64,000 bases of DNA, from positions 992,001 through 1,056,000 of the forward strand of contig CAWGHW010000031.1 in NCBI GenBank assembly GCA_963822485.1, written 5' to 3'. A program made the translations under genes and the position numbers. This stretch comes from DASUBV01 sp963822485 (GTDB lineage: Bacteria > Actinomycetota > Actinomycetes > Streptosporangiales > Streptosporangiaceae). The notes beneath the pieces were generated by a model. It did no database searches. It saw only the letters and a program-made list of their open reading frames with translations, and was not told the DNA's origin. Below are positions 10,465 to 17,988 of the stretch, piece by piece. Each line of letters begins with the position of its first letter. Positions within the stretch are counted from its first letter, which is position 1.

Positions 10465-11022
10465 ATGACTGTTACTGACTCCGGCACCGTGCAGACCCGG
10501 GCTGCCACCCCCCGGACCCCCCAGCAAGAAAGCGCCGACCTCACCGCCGCCGACTTCCGTCACGCCATCGGCCACTTCGCCACCGGGGTCACCGTGGTGA
10601 CCTCCGTCGGGCCCGACGGCGAGCCCGTGGGCACCACGGCCAACGCCGTCAGCTCGCTGTCCCTGGACCCGCCGCTGATCCTGGTCTGCTTCGACCGGGC
10701 CAGCGTCACGCTGGACGCGATCGCCGCGCACGGCGCGTTCGCGGTCAACGTGCTCGCCGCCCGCCAGCAGCACCTGTCGGCCAACTTCGCCCGGCGCGGC
10801 CTGGCCGCGGCCTGGGACGGCGTGCGGCACCGGCCCGGCCTGACGGGCAGCCCCCGGCTGGATGGCGTGCTGGCCTCGCTGGAGTGCACCGTCGAGCACC
10901 GGCTGGACGGCGGTGACCATGAGATCGTGGTCGGCCGGGTACACGAGGTGGAGACCGGCGGCGCCGGCGGCGCCCCGCTGCTGTTCTGGCGCGGCTCCTA
11001 CGCCTCGCTTGAGGTCGCCTAG
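10465..11022 (+). CDS. Flavin reductase (HpaC/DszD-like, FMN-binding split barrel)
   Basis: 185 residues starting at the ATG two bases after the sfnB stop. The split-barrel flavin reductase signature is clear: FRHAIGHFATGVTVVTS (about residues 32-48), ANAVSSLSLDPPLILVCFD (about 59-77) and FAVNVLAARQQHLSANFA. These proteins use NAD(P)H to reduce FMN or FAD and hand the reduced flavin to a monooxygenase. Position and spacing indicate that it feeds the SfnB enzyme and the lost SfnG. The N-terminal 30 residues are a variable Thr/Ala-rich extension. The frame is open upstream, but ATG 10465 gives the expected family length. Confidence 0.9.
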   Translation: MTVTDSGTVQTRAATPRTPQQESADLTAADFRHAIGHFATGVTVVTSVGPDGEPVGTTANAVSSLSLDPPLILVCFDRASVTLDAIAAHGAFAVNVLAARQQHLSANFARRGLAAAWDGVRHRPGLTGSPRLDGVLASLECTVEHRLDGGDHEIVVGRVHEVETGGAGGAPLLFWRGSYASLEVA

Positions 11023-11040
11023 TCCCTGGAGGAAGTGCTC

Positions 11041-11561
11041 GTGACCAGCTTGCAGATCGTCACCGTCGTCGGGAACCCGCGTCCCGGCTCGCGCACCCAC
11101 AGCCTGGCCCGCACCCTGGCCGGGGAACTGGCCAGGACCTGGCCGGGGCCGGCGTCAGCGACGTGGACCTGGCCGTGCTCGGCCCGCGGGTGCTCGACCA
11201 GGCCGACGAGGCCGCGACCGCCGCCGTCAAGGAGGTGCTCGCCGCGGACGTGCTGGTCATCGCCAGCCCGACCTACAAGGCCACCTACTCCGGCCTGCTC
11301 AAGGCGTTCCTGGACCGCCTCGGCACCGGGAGCCTGGCCGGCAAGACCGCGGTCCCCATCCTGCTCGGCGGCGCGCCCAACCACCTGCTCGCCGTGGACG
11401 TGCACTTCACACCCCTTTTGCTCGAACTAGGGGCCGCGGTGCCGGCTCGTGGCCTGTTCGTGCTGGAGTCGGAGGTGCCGGACTTCGGCGGCTTCGCGGC
11501 CGAGTGGGCGGCGTCGCACGCACCCGCGCTCGCGGCCGGGGTCGCGCCTGCGGCGAGCTGA
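11041..11561 (+). CDS. NAD(P)H-dependent FMN reductase (SsuE/MsuE type); one frameshift
   Basis: GTG 11041 follows GGAGGAAG by 5 nt and opens with LQIVTVVGNPRPGSRTHSLA, the flavodoxin-fold phosphate loop (GNPRPGSRT) of SsuE/MsuE reductases. One base is missing near 11131-11137 (GCCAGGACC), after which the conserved frame resumes as LAGAGVSDVDLAVLG and continues through IASPTYKATYSGLLKAFLD and LLGGAPNHLLAVD to the stop at 11561, about 173 residues in total. The family reduces FMN for sulfonate or sulfone monooxygenases. It is the last gene of the sulfur cluster. The single indel may be a sequencing error because both halves are intact. Confidence 0.82.
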
Positions 11562-11668
11562 CTCCCGGCCCGCCCGCCGGCGGTAGGCTGTGCCGGATCG
11601 AGCGGGCGCCCGCCGCCGCCGGGTCGGCGGACCGGCAGGTGCCGCCAGCCGGCGAGGAGGGTGAGGTC

Positions 11669-12343
11669 ATGGGCAGGCCGCTGCTTGGCTCGCAGGCGCT
11701 GTCGAGCAGCCTGTTCGCCGACGCGTCCAACTTCGAGCAGCGCTTCGTCGAGAGCTATGACCAGGTCAAGACGATCGTCAGCGCGCTCAAGACCCTGCGG
11801 ATGCGGGTGGTGCTGACCAGCGGCTCGTTCGACATCATCCACGAGGGCCACTCCATGTACCTGGAGGCGGCGCGCGGCTTCGGCGACTTCCTGATCGTCG
11901 GCCTGGACAGCGACGACAAGATCCAGACGCGCAAGGGCCCGGGCCGCCCGGCCGTGCCCCAGATGGAGCGGCTGCGCATGGTGACCCACCAGCGCGGCGT
12001 GGGCCTGGTGACCCTCAAGGGCGTGCAGCATCCCCGCTGGGCACTGATCAAGGCCGTCGAGCCGGACGTGCTGGTCGCCACCGCCGACACCTACACCCCG
12101 GCCGAGATCGCCGAGCTGGAGGCCCGCTACTGCGGCCGCGTCGAGGTCCTGGAGCGGATGGCCACGGTCAGCACCTCGGCCCGGCTGCGCCGGATCCAGC
12201 TCGGCATCCCCGAGCCGGACGCCGAGCCCGACGCCGCCAGGGCTGACGCCGCCGAGGCTGAGGCCGCCGAGGTTCAGGACGCCGGGCCCGGCAGCGGAGA
12301 CGAGCTGGCCCGGGCCGGATACACGGGCCGTCCGGGAAAGTGA
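11669..12343 (+). CDS. Cytidylyltransferase-like nucleotidyltransferase (HxGH family)
   Basis: 224 residues from ATG 11669, preceded by GAGGAGGGTGAGG. The adenylyl/cytidylyltransferase fold is marked by SGSFDIIHEGHSMYL (His58 and His61 form the HxGH motif) and by TVSTSARL at 167-173, equivalent to the ISTT(K/R) motif. Such enzymes join a phosphorylated compound to CTP or ATP, as in RfaE, TagD or PanC. The C-terminal 45 residues are an Ala/Glu/Asp-rich tail with no fold. The next gene, a cytidine-deaminase-like protein, starts in a GTGA overlap, so the two are translated together. Which phosphate ester is used is unknown; the conserved pairing is discussed as a finding. Confidence 0.8.
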   Translation: MGRPLLGSQALSSSLFADASNFEQRFVESYDQVKTIVSALKTLRMRVVLTSGSFDIIHEGHSMYLEAARGFGDFLIVGLDSDDKIQTRKGPGRPAVPQMERLRMVTHQRGVGLVTLKGVQHPRWALIKAVEPDVLVATADTYTPAEIAELEARYCGRVEVLERMATVSTSARLRRIQLGIPEPDAEPDAARADAAEAEAAEVQDAGPGSGDELARAGYTGRPGK

Positions 12344-13186
12344 AGCAGCTTCTCCTCTACCTGCCCGTCATCCATCGCGGTTACCAGGCCCTGCTCGACC
12401 GGCACGCCGACGCGGCCGTGCTGCTGCTCGGCCCCGGCTTCCGGGCCGAGTTCCCCAGCCTGGGCAAGGACATCCGGGCCCTGCCGGCCGACCAGGCCGC
12501 GCGGTACCTGCGCGCGGCCTGCCCCGGCCGCGAGGTGCGCGTCGTGGAGCCCGCCGACCTGCCCGCCGCGGTCACCGGGGACCCGCTGGTGCTGCCCGAC
12601 GAGGAGATCATGCGCGCCCTGGCCGCCCGGCACGACCTCGGCCGCGACCGCACCCTGGTCTTCGAGCCCACGTTCCTGCGCTGGGACCGGGAGTGGAGCC
12701 GGGCCCAGCGCCCGGCCCGCTTCGACGGCCAGATCGCGGCCGGCGACCTGCCGCGCCGGGCTGATCGCCCGCGCCCGGCAGCTGGCCGGCCGTAGCTCGG
12801 ACTGGTGGCGCCAGGTCGGCGCGATCGCGGTCCGCGGCCCGGACCTGCTCGGCTACGCCTGGAACCACCACCACCCGACCGAGTACTCGCCCTACGTCGA
12901 CGGCGACCCGCGGGACAGCTTCAGCCGCGGGGTCCGCGCCGACCTGAGCACCGCCATCCACGCCGAGGCGGCCATCGTGGCCGCCGCGGCGCGGGACGGC
13001 GTCTCGCTGCGCGGCGCCGACCTGTACGTGACCACGTTCCCCTGCCCGGCCTGCGCCCGGCTGATCGCCGAGGCCGGCCTGGGCCGGTGCTTCTTCGCGG
13101 GCCCGTACTCGGTGCTCGACGGCGAGGACGTGCTGCGCGCCGCCGGCGTCGAGCTGTTCTGGGTCGATACGACGGAGCCCAAGTGA
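12340..13186 (+). CDS. Cytidine/dCMP-deaminase-like zinc protein with a large N-terminal domain; one frameshift
   Basis: GTG 12340 overlaps the stop of the nucleotidyltransferase. The first 139 codons encode an unrecognised alpha/beta domain (LLLYLPVIHRGYQALLDRH, VLLLGPGF, LVLPDEEIMRALA). Near 12757 one extra base must be skipped (GCGCCGGGCTG) to enter the frame GLIARARQLAGRSSDWW. The deaminase domain follows, with IHAEAA (zinc His and catalytic Glu, about residue 206) and FPCPACARLIAEAG (the two zinc Cys, about residue 235), plus RGADLYVT as in dCMP deaminases. Total about 281 residues. Substrate unknown; a nucleotide or free base is expected. Context suggests it works with the upstream transferase. 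Confidence 0.75.
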
Positions 13187-13203
13187 CCCGGACCGGGCCG
13201 CCG

Positions 13204-13267
13204 CGTTTCCGCGGAAACGTCTTGCGCAGTGCGTCACGCACGTGTGTAGAACGCTTTCGCGGAAACG
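13204..13267. repeat. 64-bp palindromic element, copy 1
   Basis: Begins with the perfect 16-bp palindrome CGTTTCCGCGGAAACG (13204-13219) and ends with its inverted relative CGCTTTCGCGGAAACG (13252-13267). Between them is the hairpin GTGCGTCACGCAC. The reverse complement of the element at 29953-30017 matches it closely, including GTCACGCAC. It lies between two convergent genes (deaminase ending 13186, propeller ending 13280), a place where it can act as a bidirectional terminator. It could also be a small mobile or REP-type sequence. Confidence 0.75.
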
Positions 13268-13279
13268 CCGCCGACCCCG

Positions 13280-14470
13280 CTAGATGCTCGCCGTGGTCCA
13301 CCTCTTGCCGGTCCAGTGCTGGAGCAGTGGCCGGTTGGCGGTGCAGTTGACCGTGTAGGGCTTGGCGCAGTAGGAGCCGACGGCCCAGGCGTCCTGGCGC
13401 GAGATCGCGGCTACCTGCCAGAGGTCGGTGCTCCCGCGCACGCCAGGGGTGGGACTGGGCACGCGGGACCAGGTCTTGCCGTTCCAGTGGATGAGGACGG
13501 TGTCGCCCGCGGGCGAGCCGACGGCCCACACGTCGTCCGGCGAGGTCACGGCGCCGCTCTCGAGCGCGCCATTAGGCACCAGCCGGGCCGGCGAGCTGGC
13601 CGTGGCCCATCGCGAGCCGGTCCAGCGCAGCGCGACCGCCGTGAACGTGTCCCCTCCGTTGAACGTGCGCCCGAAGGCCCAGGGGTCGCGGGCCGAGGTC
13701 GCCGCGACCGCGAACAGGCCGAGTCCGGGTGTCGCCGGCAGCTTCTGCGACGACCAGGCTTTGCCGTTCCAGTGCACCATCACCGCGCCGCTAGGGCAGG
13801 CCCCGTTGGTGGTGCAGATCAGGCCGTCCGCCCAGGCGTTATCCGGCGAGACCGCGGTCACGTCCTCAAGCTGCTCGCTTTGGCCCACCATGGGGCTCGC
13901 GGACTTCGACCAGTCGGCGCCATTCCAGTGCAGGATCAGCGGAGAGCAGGTCTGGCTGGCCTTGCTGCACGCCTGGCCGACGGCCCAGGCGTCGCGCGCC
14001 GAGGTGGCGGTGACGCTGGACAGCAGGTCCGTGCGCCCGGGCACATTCGGGCTGGCCCGTCGTGACCAGGCTTTGCCATTCCAGTGCAGGATCAGCGTGT
14101 CCCCGGTCGTTCCGACCAGCCAGGCGTTGTCCGGCGAGGTGGCGGCGATAGTCGACACGCTGCCGCCGTGCAGCAGCCGGCTGGGGACGGGGATCTGGTT
14201 CCAGGTACGGCCGTTCCCGTGCCAGACCAGCGGTGCGCTCGTGGTGTCGTTCTGCCCGAGCACCCAGATGTCGGTGGCCGAGACGGTCTGGATCTGATGC
14301 AGTTCCTCGTTGGCGGCCGTCGCCGGTGCCCGGCCGGCGTGGGCCGGCGCGGCGCTCGCGGCCGGCCCCACGGCCAGCAGTGCGGCCGCGGCGACTGCGC
14401 TGGCGGCGGCCGCCAGCGAGCGGCGGCGGGCCCGGATGGTGGTGACTAACGCGTGCCGTTCCCCGTGCAT
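13280..14470 (-). CDS. Secreted seven-repeat beta-propeller protein
   Basis: 396 residues. ATG 14470 has GGGGAG 6 nt upstream. Residues 1-46 are a long Arg-rich signal peptide with an Ala-rich core and an AHA/ASA-type cleavage site. The rest is seven repeats of about 42-55 residues, each with a (A/V)xSxxDxWAVG strand and a closing HWNGKxWS strand; these lie at about 55, 103, 147, 196, 246, 293 and 341. Seven such repeats predict a seven-bladed propeller. Pairs of Cys in blades 3, 4 and 7 suggest disulphides. Function unknown; such proteins are often carbohydrate or surface binding. The gene is convergent with the deaminase gene and about 100 nt from the HIT gene stop. Confidence 0.75.
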   Translation of the reverse strand: MHGERHALVTTIRARRRSLAAAASAVAAAALLAVGPAASAAPAHAGRAPATAANEELHQIQTVSATDIWVLGQNDTTSAPLVWHGNGRTWNQIPVPSRLLHGGSVSTIAATSPDNAWLVGTTGDTLILHWNGKAWSRRASPNVPGRTDLLSSVTATSARDAWAVGQACSKASQTCSPLILHWNGADWSKSASPMVGQSEQLEDVTAVSPDNAWADGLICTTNGACPSGAVMVHWNGKAWSSQKLPATPGLGLFAVAATSARDPWAFGRTFNGGDTFTAVALRWTGSRWATASSPARLVPNGALESGAVTSPDDVWAVGSPAGDTVLIHWNGKTWSRVPSPTPGVRGSTDLWQVAAISRQDAWAVGSYCAKPYTVNCTANRPLLQHWTGKRWTTASI

Positions 14471-14569
14471 GTGGTACTCCCCGTGGTGATCTTCGTGATC
14501 TTCCGGGCAATTTGCCCGTCATGCGCTAAGACGCCGAAGGCACCATCAGGTTGCGGGGGATTTGCCGGG

Positions 14570-15028
14570 TCAGCCGTTACGGGTCGGCGGGCGGGAGCTG
14601 AAGCGCATGCGGACGGGGACCTCGGGCTCGACGTCGGGGTCGCCGACCAGGACGTGGGCGTGCACGTGGCGGATGGTGGCGCCGCTGTAGCGGCAGTCAC
14701 CGTTGCGGACGCCGAGGCCGTAGTAGGTGAGCTCGTAGCGATCGCGGACCCAGCCCAGGGCGGTCCAGAAGTCGGCCCTGGCCGCCTCGTCCAGGTCCAG
14801 GAGGTCCCCGACATGCTGATGCGGCACGAGCAGCAGGTGCAGCGCGGTGCCCTGATAGGGGAACTCGTTCGGGGTGATGGTCCAGTGGCTGGTCTCCCGC
14901 AGCACGCGCTGCCGGCCGTGCTCGGCCAGGCCGTCCGGGCAGAACAGGCACAGGCCGCGCGCCTCGAGCTGCTCCATGTCGGCCAGCTGCTCGGCGGTGC
15001 GGTGGTTCTCCATGCAGTAGAAGCTCAC
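14570..15028 (-). CDS. HIT family nucleotide hydrolase/transferase
   Basis: 152 residues. The histidine triad is present as RHVHAHVLVG (His121, His123, His125), preceded by the usual NxxxxxGxTxxH-like stretch GDCRYSGATI. CLFCPDG near residue 27 resembles the CxxC found in many bacterial HIT proteins. HIT proteins cleave phosphoanhydride or phosphoramidate bonds of nucleotides such as AMP-NH2 or dinucleoside polyphosphates. The start overlaps the DHFR stop by 4 bases, making thyA-folA-HIT one translationally coupled operon. The link suggests a housekeeping role in nucleotide metabolism, but the substrate is not predictable. Confidence 0.88.
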   Translation of the reverse strand: MSFYCMENHRTAEQLADMEQLEARGLCLFCPDGLAEHGRQRVLRETSHWTITPNEFPYQGTALHLLLVPHQHVGDLLDLDEAARADFWTALGWVRDRYELTYYGLGVRNGDCRYSGATIRHVHAHVLVGDPDVEPEVPVRMRFSSRPPTRNG

Positions 15029-15606
15029 GGCAGGTCCCGTCGGTAGTCCAGGAAGGAGTAGCCGCCGTCCGGCCCGGGCCGGTCCTCGCGGGCGGTGAGC
15101 GTGAAGCCGTCCAGCCAGCCGGGCGGCATGGCGGTGTCGCCGTCAACGTCGCGGTGCAGCCGGGTCAGGTAGACCCGGTCGACCTGCGGCAGCACCTGCT
15201 CGTAGACCGACGCGCCGCCGATCACGAAGATCTCGTCCGCCGGGTCCGCCAGGTCCGCGGTGGCCGGGGGACCCGGCGGGGCGGCGGCCGCGCGGGCGGT
15301 GTTCAGCGCGGCGTCCAGCGAGGTGGTCCAGACCACGTCGGCGCCGACCTGGCCCGCCGTCCGCGAGCTGACCACGATCGAGGTCCGCTCGGGCAGCGGC
15401 CGGCCCAGCCGGGTCAGGATGGACTCGTGGGTGACCCGGCCGACCACCACCGGGTGGCCGACCGTCAGCCGCTTGAACCGGCGCAGGTCCTCGGGCAGGT
15501 ACCAGGGCAGCGTGCCGCCGGCCCCGATGACGTCGTTGCGGGCCGCGGCCACGATCAGCGAGGTGATCACCGGGATAGTCACGGGTGTAGTCGCGGGTGT
15601 ATTCAC
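15025..15606 (-). CDS. folA: Dihydrofolate reductase
   Basis: 193 residues from the GTG at 15606, which overlaps the thyA stop (GTGA). The DHFR fold is recognisable: AAARNDVIGAGGTLPWYLPE (substrate loop with the conserved Trp), EDLRRFKRLT with the acidic residue, VVVGRVTHESI in place of the usual VVMGRKTxESI, and FVIGGASVYEQ for NADPH binding. It regenerates tetrahydrofolate from the dihydrofolate that ThyA-type synthases produce, so the coupling to thyA is metabolically direct. The Thr/Pro-rich 15-residue N-terminus and the altered NADPH loop are unusual features. Confidence 0.92.
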   Translation of the reverse strand: MNTPATTPVTIPVITSLIVAAARNDVIGAGGTLPWYLPEDLRRFKRLTVGHPVVVGRVTHESILTRLGRPLPERTSIVVSSRTAGQVGADVVWTTSLDAALNTARAAAAPPGPPATADLADPADEIFVIGGASVYEQVLPQVDRVYLTRLHRDVDGDTAMPPGWLDGFTLTAREDRPGPDGGYSFLDYRRDLP

Positions 15607-16499
15607 GGGGCGACCGGGATGCCGCCGATGAACGGGTGCGGCTCGTAGTCGGCGATGTCGAAGTGCTCGGCGCGGAAGTCGTGGATGTCGGTGACCTGCT
15701 GGCCCGCCTCGTTCAGGAACACCGTCGGCAGCCGGCGCTCCTCGCGCCCGAGCATCGCCTTGACGTGCTCGAGCTGGTCGGCGTAGATGTGCGCGTCGGA
15801 GATCGTGTGGTAGTAGGCCGCGGCCTCGATCCCGGTGAGCTGCTCCAGCATCAGCAGCAGCGCCGCGTACTGCACCATGTTGGACGGCACGCCCACCGGC
15901 ACGTCCCCGGACCGCTGGAACATGTGCAGGTGCAGGCCGCCGCCCAGGACGCGCACGTGCACCCAGCCGTGGCAGGGCGAGATCGTGGTCTGCGGGGTCT
16001 TGCCGGCCCCCCGGACCTGGTACTGGGGAATCCAGGGCGAGACGAAGTGCGTCCGGTCGGCGGGCAGCTCGGTGAGCTGCTCGACCAGGTGCTGGAACTG
16101 GTCGAACTCGCCGCCGTCCACGGTCGGGAAGCGGCGGAACGCGCCGCCGTAGGAGCCGGGGCCCAGGTGGCCCGGCGGCAGTCCGCGCGCGGAGGTCTTG
16201 GCCTCCGTGGCCCAGGGATCCCACCAGTCGCAGCCGAAGGCGGCCAGCTCCTCCAGCGTGGTCGCGCCGTTGATGAACGCGCACAGCTCGCCGATGGGCT
16301 TGCGCCAGAACGACCTGAGGCTGCGCTCGGTGATGACGGGGAAGCCGTTGGCCAGCTCGAAGCGCATGGTCTGCTGCATCAGGGTCAGCGCCTCGGGCCC
16401 CTGACGGGTGGGCACCGCGATCCCGTCGGCCACGATGCGGTCCAGCATCTGCCGGTACTGCGAGTCGGGCACGCGCTGGTCATAGGGCCGGTAACGCAT
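15603..16499 (-). CDS. thyA: Thymidylate synthase, divergent ThyA type
   Basis: 298 residues; ATG 16499 has GGAGG 7 nt upstream. Key motifs: catalytic Cys176 in TISPCHGWV, FQRSGDVPVGVPSNMVQY with Asn207 at the pyrimidine-recognition position, HTISDAHIY, and the C-terminal YEPHPFIGGIPVAP. It therefore looks able to methylate dUMP using methylene-tetrahydrofolate. Several usual positions differ. The first phosphate-binding loop (normally DRTGTG) reads TRQGPE, and the double Arg of the dimer-partner loop (SRRI) is DRTH, leaving one Arg. The protein may belong to a separate branch or use another nucleotide. It starts the operon with folA and the HIT gene. Confidence 0.88.
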   Translation of the reverse strand: MRYRPYDQRVPDSQYRQMLDRIVADGIAVPTRQGPEALTLMQQTMRFELANGFPVITERSLRSFWRKPIGELCAFINGATTLEELAAFGCDWWDPWATEAKTSARGLPPGHLGPGSYGGAFRRFPTVDGGEFDQFQHLVEQLTELPADRTHFVSPWIPQYQVRGAGKTPQTTISPCHGWVHVRVLGGGLHLHMFQRSGDVPVGVPSNMVQYAALLLMLEQLTGIEAAAYYHTISDAHIYADQLEHVKAMLGREERRLPTVFLNEAGQQVTDIHDFRAEHFDIADYEPHPFIGGIPVAP

Positions 16500-16606
16500 G
16501 GGCAGCCTCCGTGGCGAAGCGGAACACCAGCTTGCCAGACCCCGCCGACACATCCCGGCCGGAGGGCCAGGCGGGCCCCCCGGCCCGGCCCGCCTGCCCG
16601 GGGCGG

Positions 16607-17659
16607 CTAGGGCCGCGCCTCGTAGACGACGTTGACCGGGGTCTGCGCGACCTGGCGCCAGCGGCCGAAGCCCGCGTCCTGCACGATGGCGCGGACGGCG
16701 TCCTCGCCGGCGTGATTGCCCAGGGCGGTCGAGCCGTGCTGGGCCATGGCCGAGGGCAGGCAGATGGCCAGCGAGGCGGCCATGAAGAACCGGCCGATGG
16801 GGTTGAAGTTCTCCTCCAGCCGGCCGCTCATCGCGGGCTCGACCAGCATCCAGGTGCCGTCGTCGGCCAGCGCGTGCCTGATCCGCCGGGCCACGCCCGC
16901 CGGGTCGCCCATGTCGTGCAGGCAGTCGAAGCAGGTGATCAGGTCGAAGCCGGTGCCCAGGAAGTTGGTCCCGCCCGCCACCTCGAAGCTCACCCGGTCG
17001 CTGACCCCGGCGTTGGCCGCGGCCTTCTCGGCGGCCTCGATGGACGGGCCGTGGTAGTCGATCCCGGTGAAGGTGGAGTGCGGGAACGCGCTCGCCATCA
17101 TGATCGTCGAGTACCCGTAGCCGCAGCCGATGTCGGCCACCCGCGCGCCGGCCTGGAGCTTGCCGGTCACGCCGTCGAGCGCCGGCAGCCAGGCGTCCAC
17201 GATGCTCTGCCGGTAGCCGGGCCGGAACAGCCGCGCGGTGCCGCGGTACAGCGGGTCGGTGTGCTCGTCCCAGCCCACGCCGCCGCCCACCCGGAACGCG
17301 TTGACCAGCCCGTCCTCGCTCGCGTACAGCGAGCGCAGCACCGGGAACACCCCGGCCAGGAACGCCGGGCTGTTCTCGTCGGCCAGCACCATGGCGTGCT
17401 CGTCCGGCAGCGTGAACGTCCGGCGGTCCGGGTCGTACTCGACGTAGCCGAGCCCGGCCTGGACGGCCAGCCACTCCTCCAGGTACCGCTCGACCAGGCC
17501 GGTCTTGCTGGCCAGGTCGGCGGCGGTCATCGGCCCGGCGCTGGCCATGGCCGCGTACAGGCCCAGCCGGTCGCCCACGGCCACCGCGATCCCGCCGGCC
17601 GCCGCGGCCGCGTCGCCGGCCATCTTCATCAGGAAATCGGTCACCCGCTGCTCGTCCAT
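16607..17659 (-). CDS. Class I SAM-dependent methyltransferase (Rv2258c-like)
   Basis: 350 residues from ATG 17659 (GGGGGGAG upstream). The N-terminal 100 residues form a winged-helix-like dimerisation domain (AVGDRLGLYAAMASAGPMTA, ASKTGLVERYLEEWL). The Rossmann methyltransferase core starts at VADIGCGYGYS (motif I) and continues with FTGIDYHGPSIEAA and FDLITCFDCLHDMGD. This layout matches the Rv2258c-like methyltransferases of actinobacteria, whose substrates are mostly unknown. The gene is 107 nt upstream of thyA on the same strand. That gap contains GC-rich imperfect palindromes, so a separate transcript is likely. Confidence 0.88.
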   Translation of the reverse strand: MDEQRVTDFLMKMAGDAAAAAGGIAVAVGDRLGLYAAMASAGPMTAADLASKTGLVERYLEEWLAVQAGLGYVEYDPDRRTFTLPDEHAMVLADENSPAFLAGVFPVLRSLYASEDGLVNAFRVGGGVGWDEHTDPLYRGTARLFRPGYRQSIVDAWLPALDGVTGKLQAGARVADIGCGYGYSTIMMASAFPHSTFTGIDYHGPSIEAAEKAAANAGVSDRVSFEVAGGTNFLGTGFDLITCFDCLHDMGDPAGVARRIRHALADDGTWMLVEPAMSGRLEENFNPIGRFFMAASLAICLPSAMAQHGSTALGNHAGEDAVRAIVQDAGFGRWRQVAQTPVNVVYEARP

Positions 17660-17980
17660 CCCGCGCTCCCCCCTTTGGCGCTCGGTCCGCTCGCGGCCCG
17701 GGCGCGGGAGCACAACCCGCCCGCGGGCATGCGGCGGCTGACTGCGCGGGAGACGCAGGATGCTCACCCCAGCATGTCCGGGTCGGCGCCGCGTGTGAGG
17801 TGTGTGTGACTGAAGTGGAGAAAGCGCCGCCAGGGACCTGGCGCCCGGCCGACGTGAGGGTCAGCGGCGGACCACGGAACAACGTCGTTGTTGCTCTCAC
17901 GTCGTCAGAGCGACGTGAGAGCAACAACCACGACGTAGAGCCCGGGTCAGGACTCAGCCCGGGTCAGGACTCAGCCCAGG
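17660..17980. other. Intergenic region between gnd and the methyltransferase gene
   Basis: 321 bp without a credible gene. It contains the strong 18-bp hairpin (17887-17928) and the 17-bp tandem repeat abutting gnd, listed separately. The part nearest the methyltransferase (17660-17860) should hold its promoter, but no convincing -10/-35 pair was found. Confidence 0.6.
17887..17928. terminator. Perfect 18-bp stem hairpin, probable gnd terminator
   Basis: GTTGTTGCTCTCACGTCG (17887-17904) and its exact complement (17911-17928) flank the 6-nt loop TCAGAG. After a 3-nt bulge the pairing continues for five more bases (ACGTC/GACGT). It lies 53 nt beyond the gnd stop on the minus strand. There is no U-tract, as is common in high-GC actinobacteria, so a role as terminator or as a protein-binding palindrome remains open. 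Confidence 0.6.
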
Positions 17981-17988
17981 TCAGGACT
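17941..17988. repeat. 17-bp tandem repeat overlapping the gnd stop codon
   Basis: CCCGGGTCAGGACTCAG occurs at 17941-17957 and 17958-17974, followed by a partial copy (17975-17988) that contains the gnd stop codon. Read on the minus strand, each copy repeats the last gnd bases GTCCTGA. The repeat therefore looks like slippage duplication of the 3' end of gnd. Confidence 0.7.
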
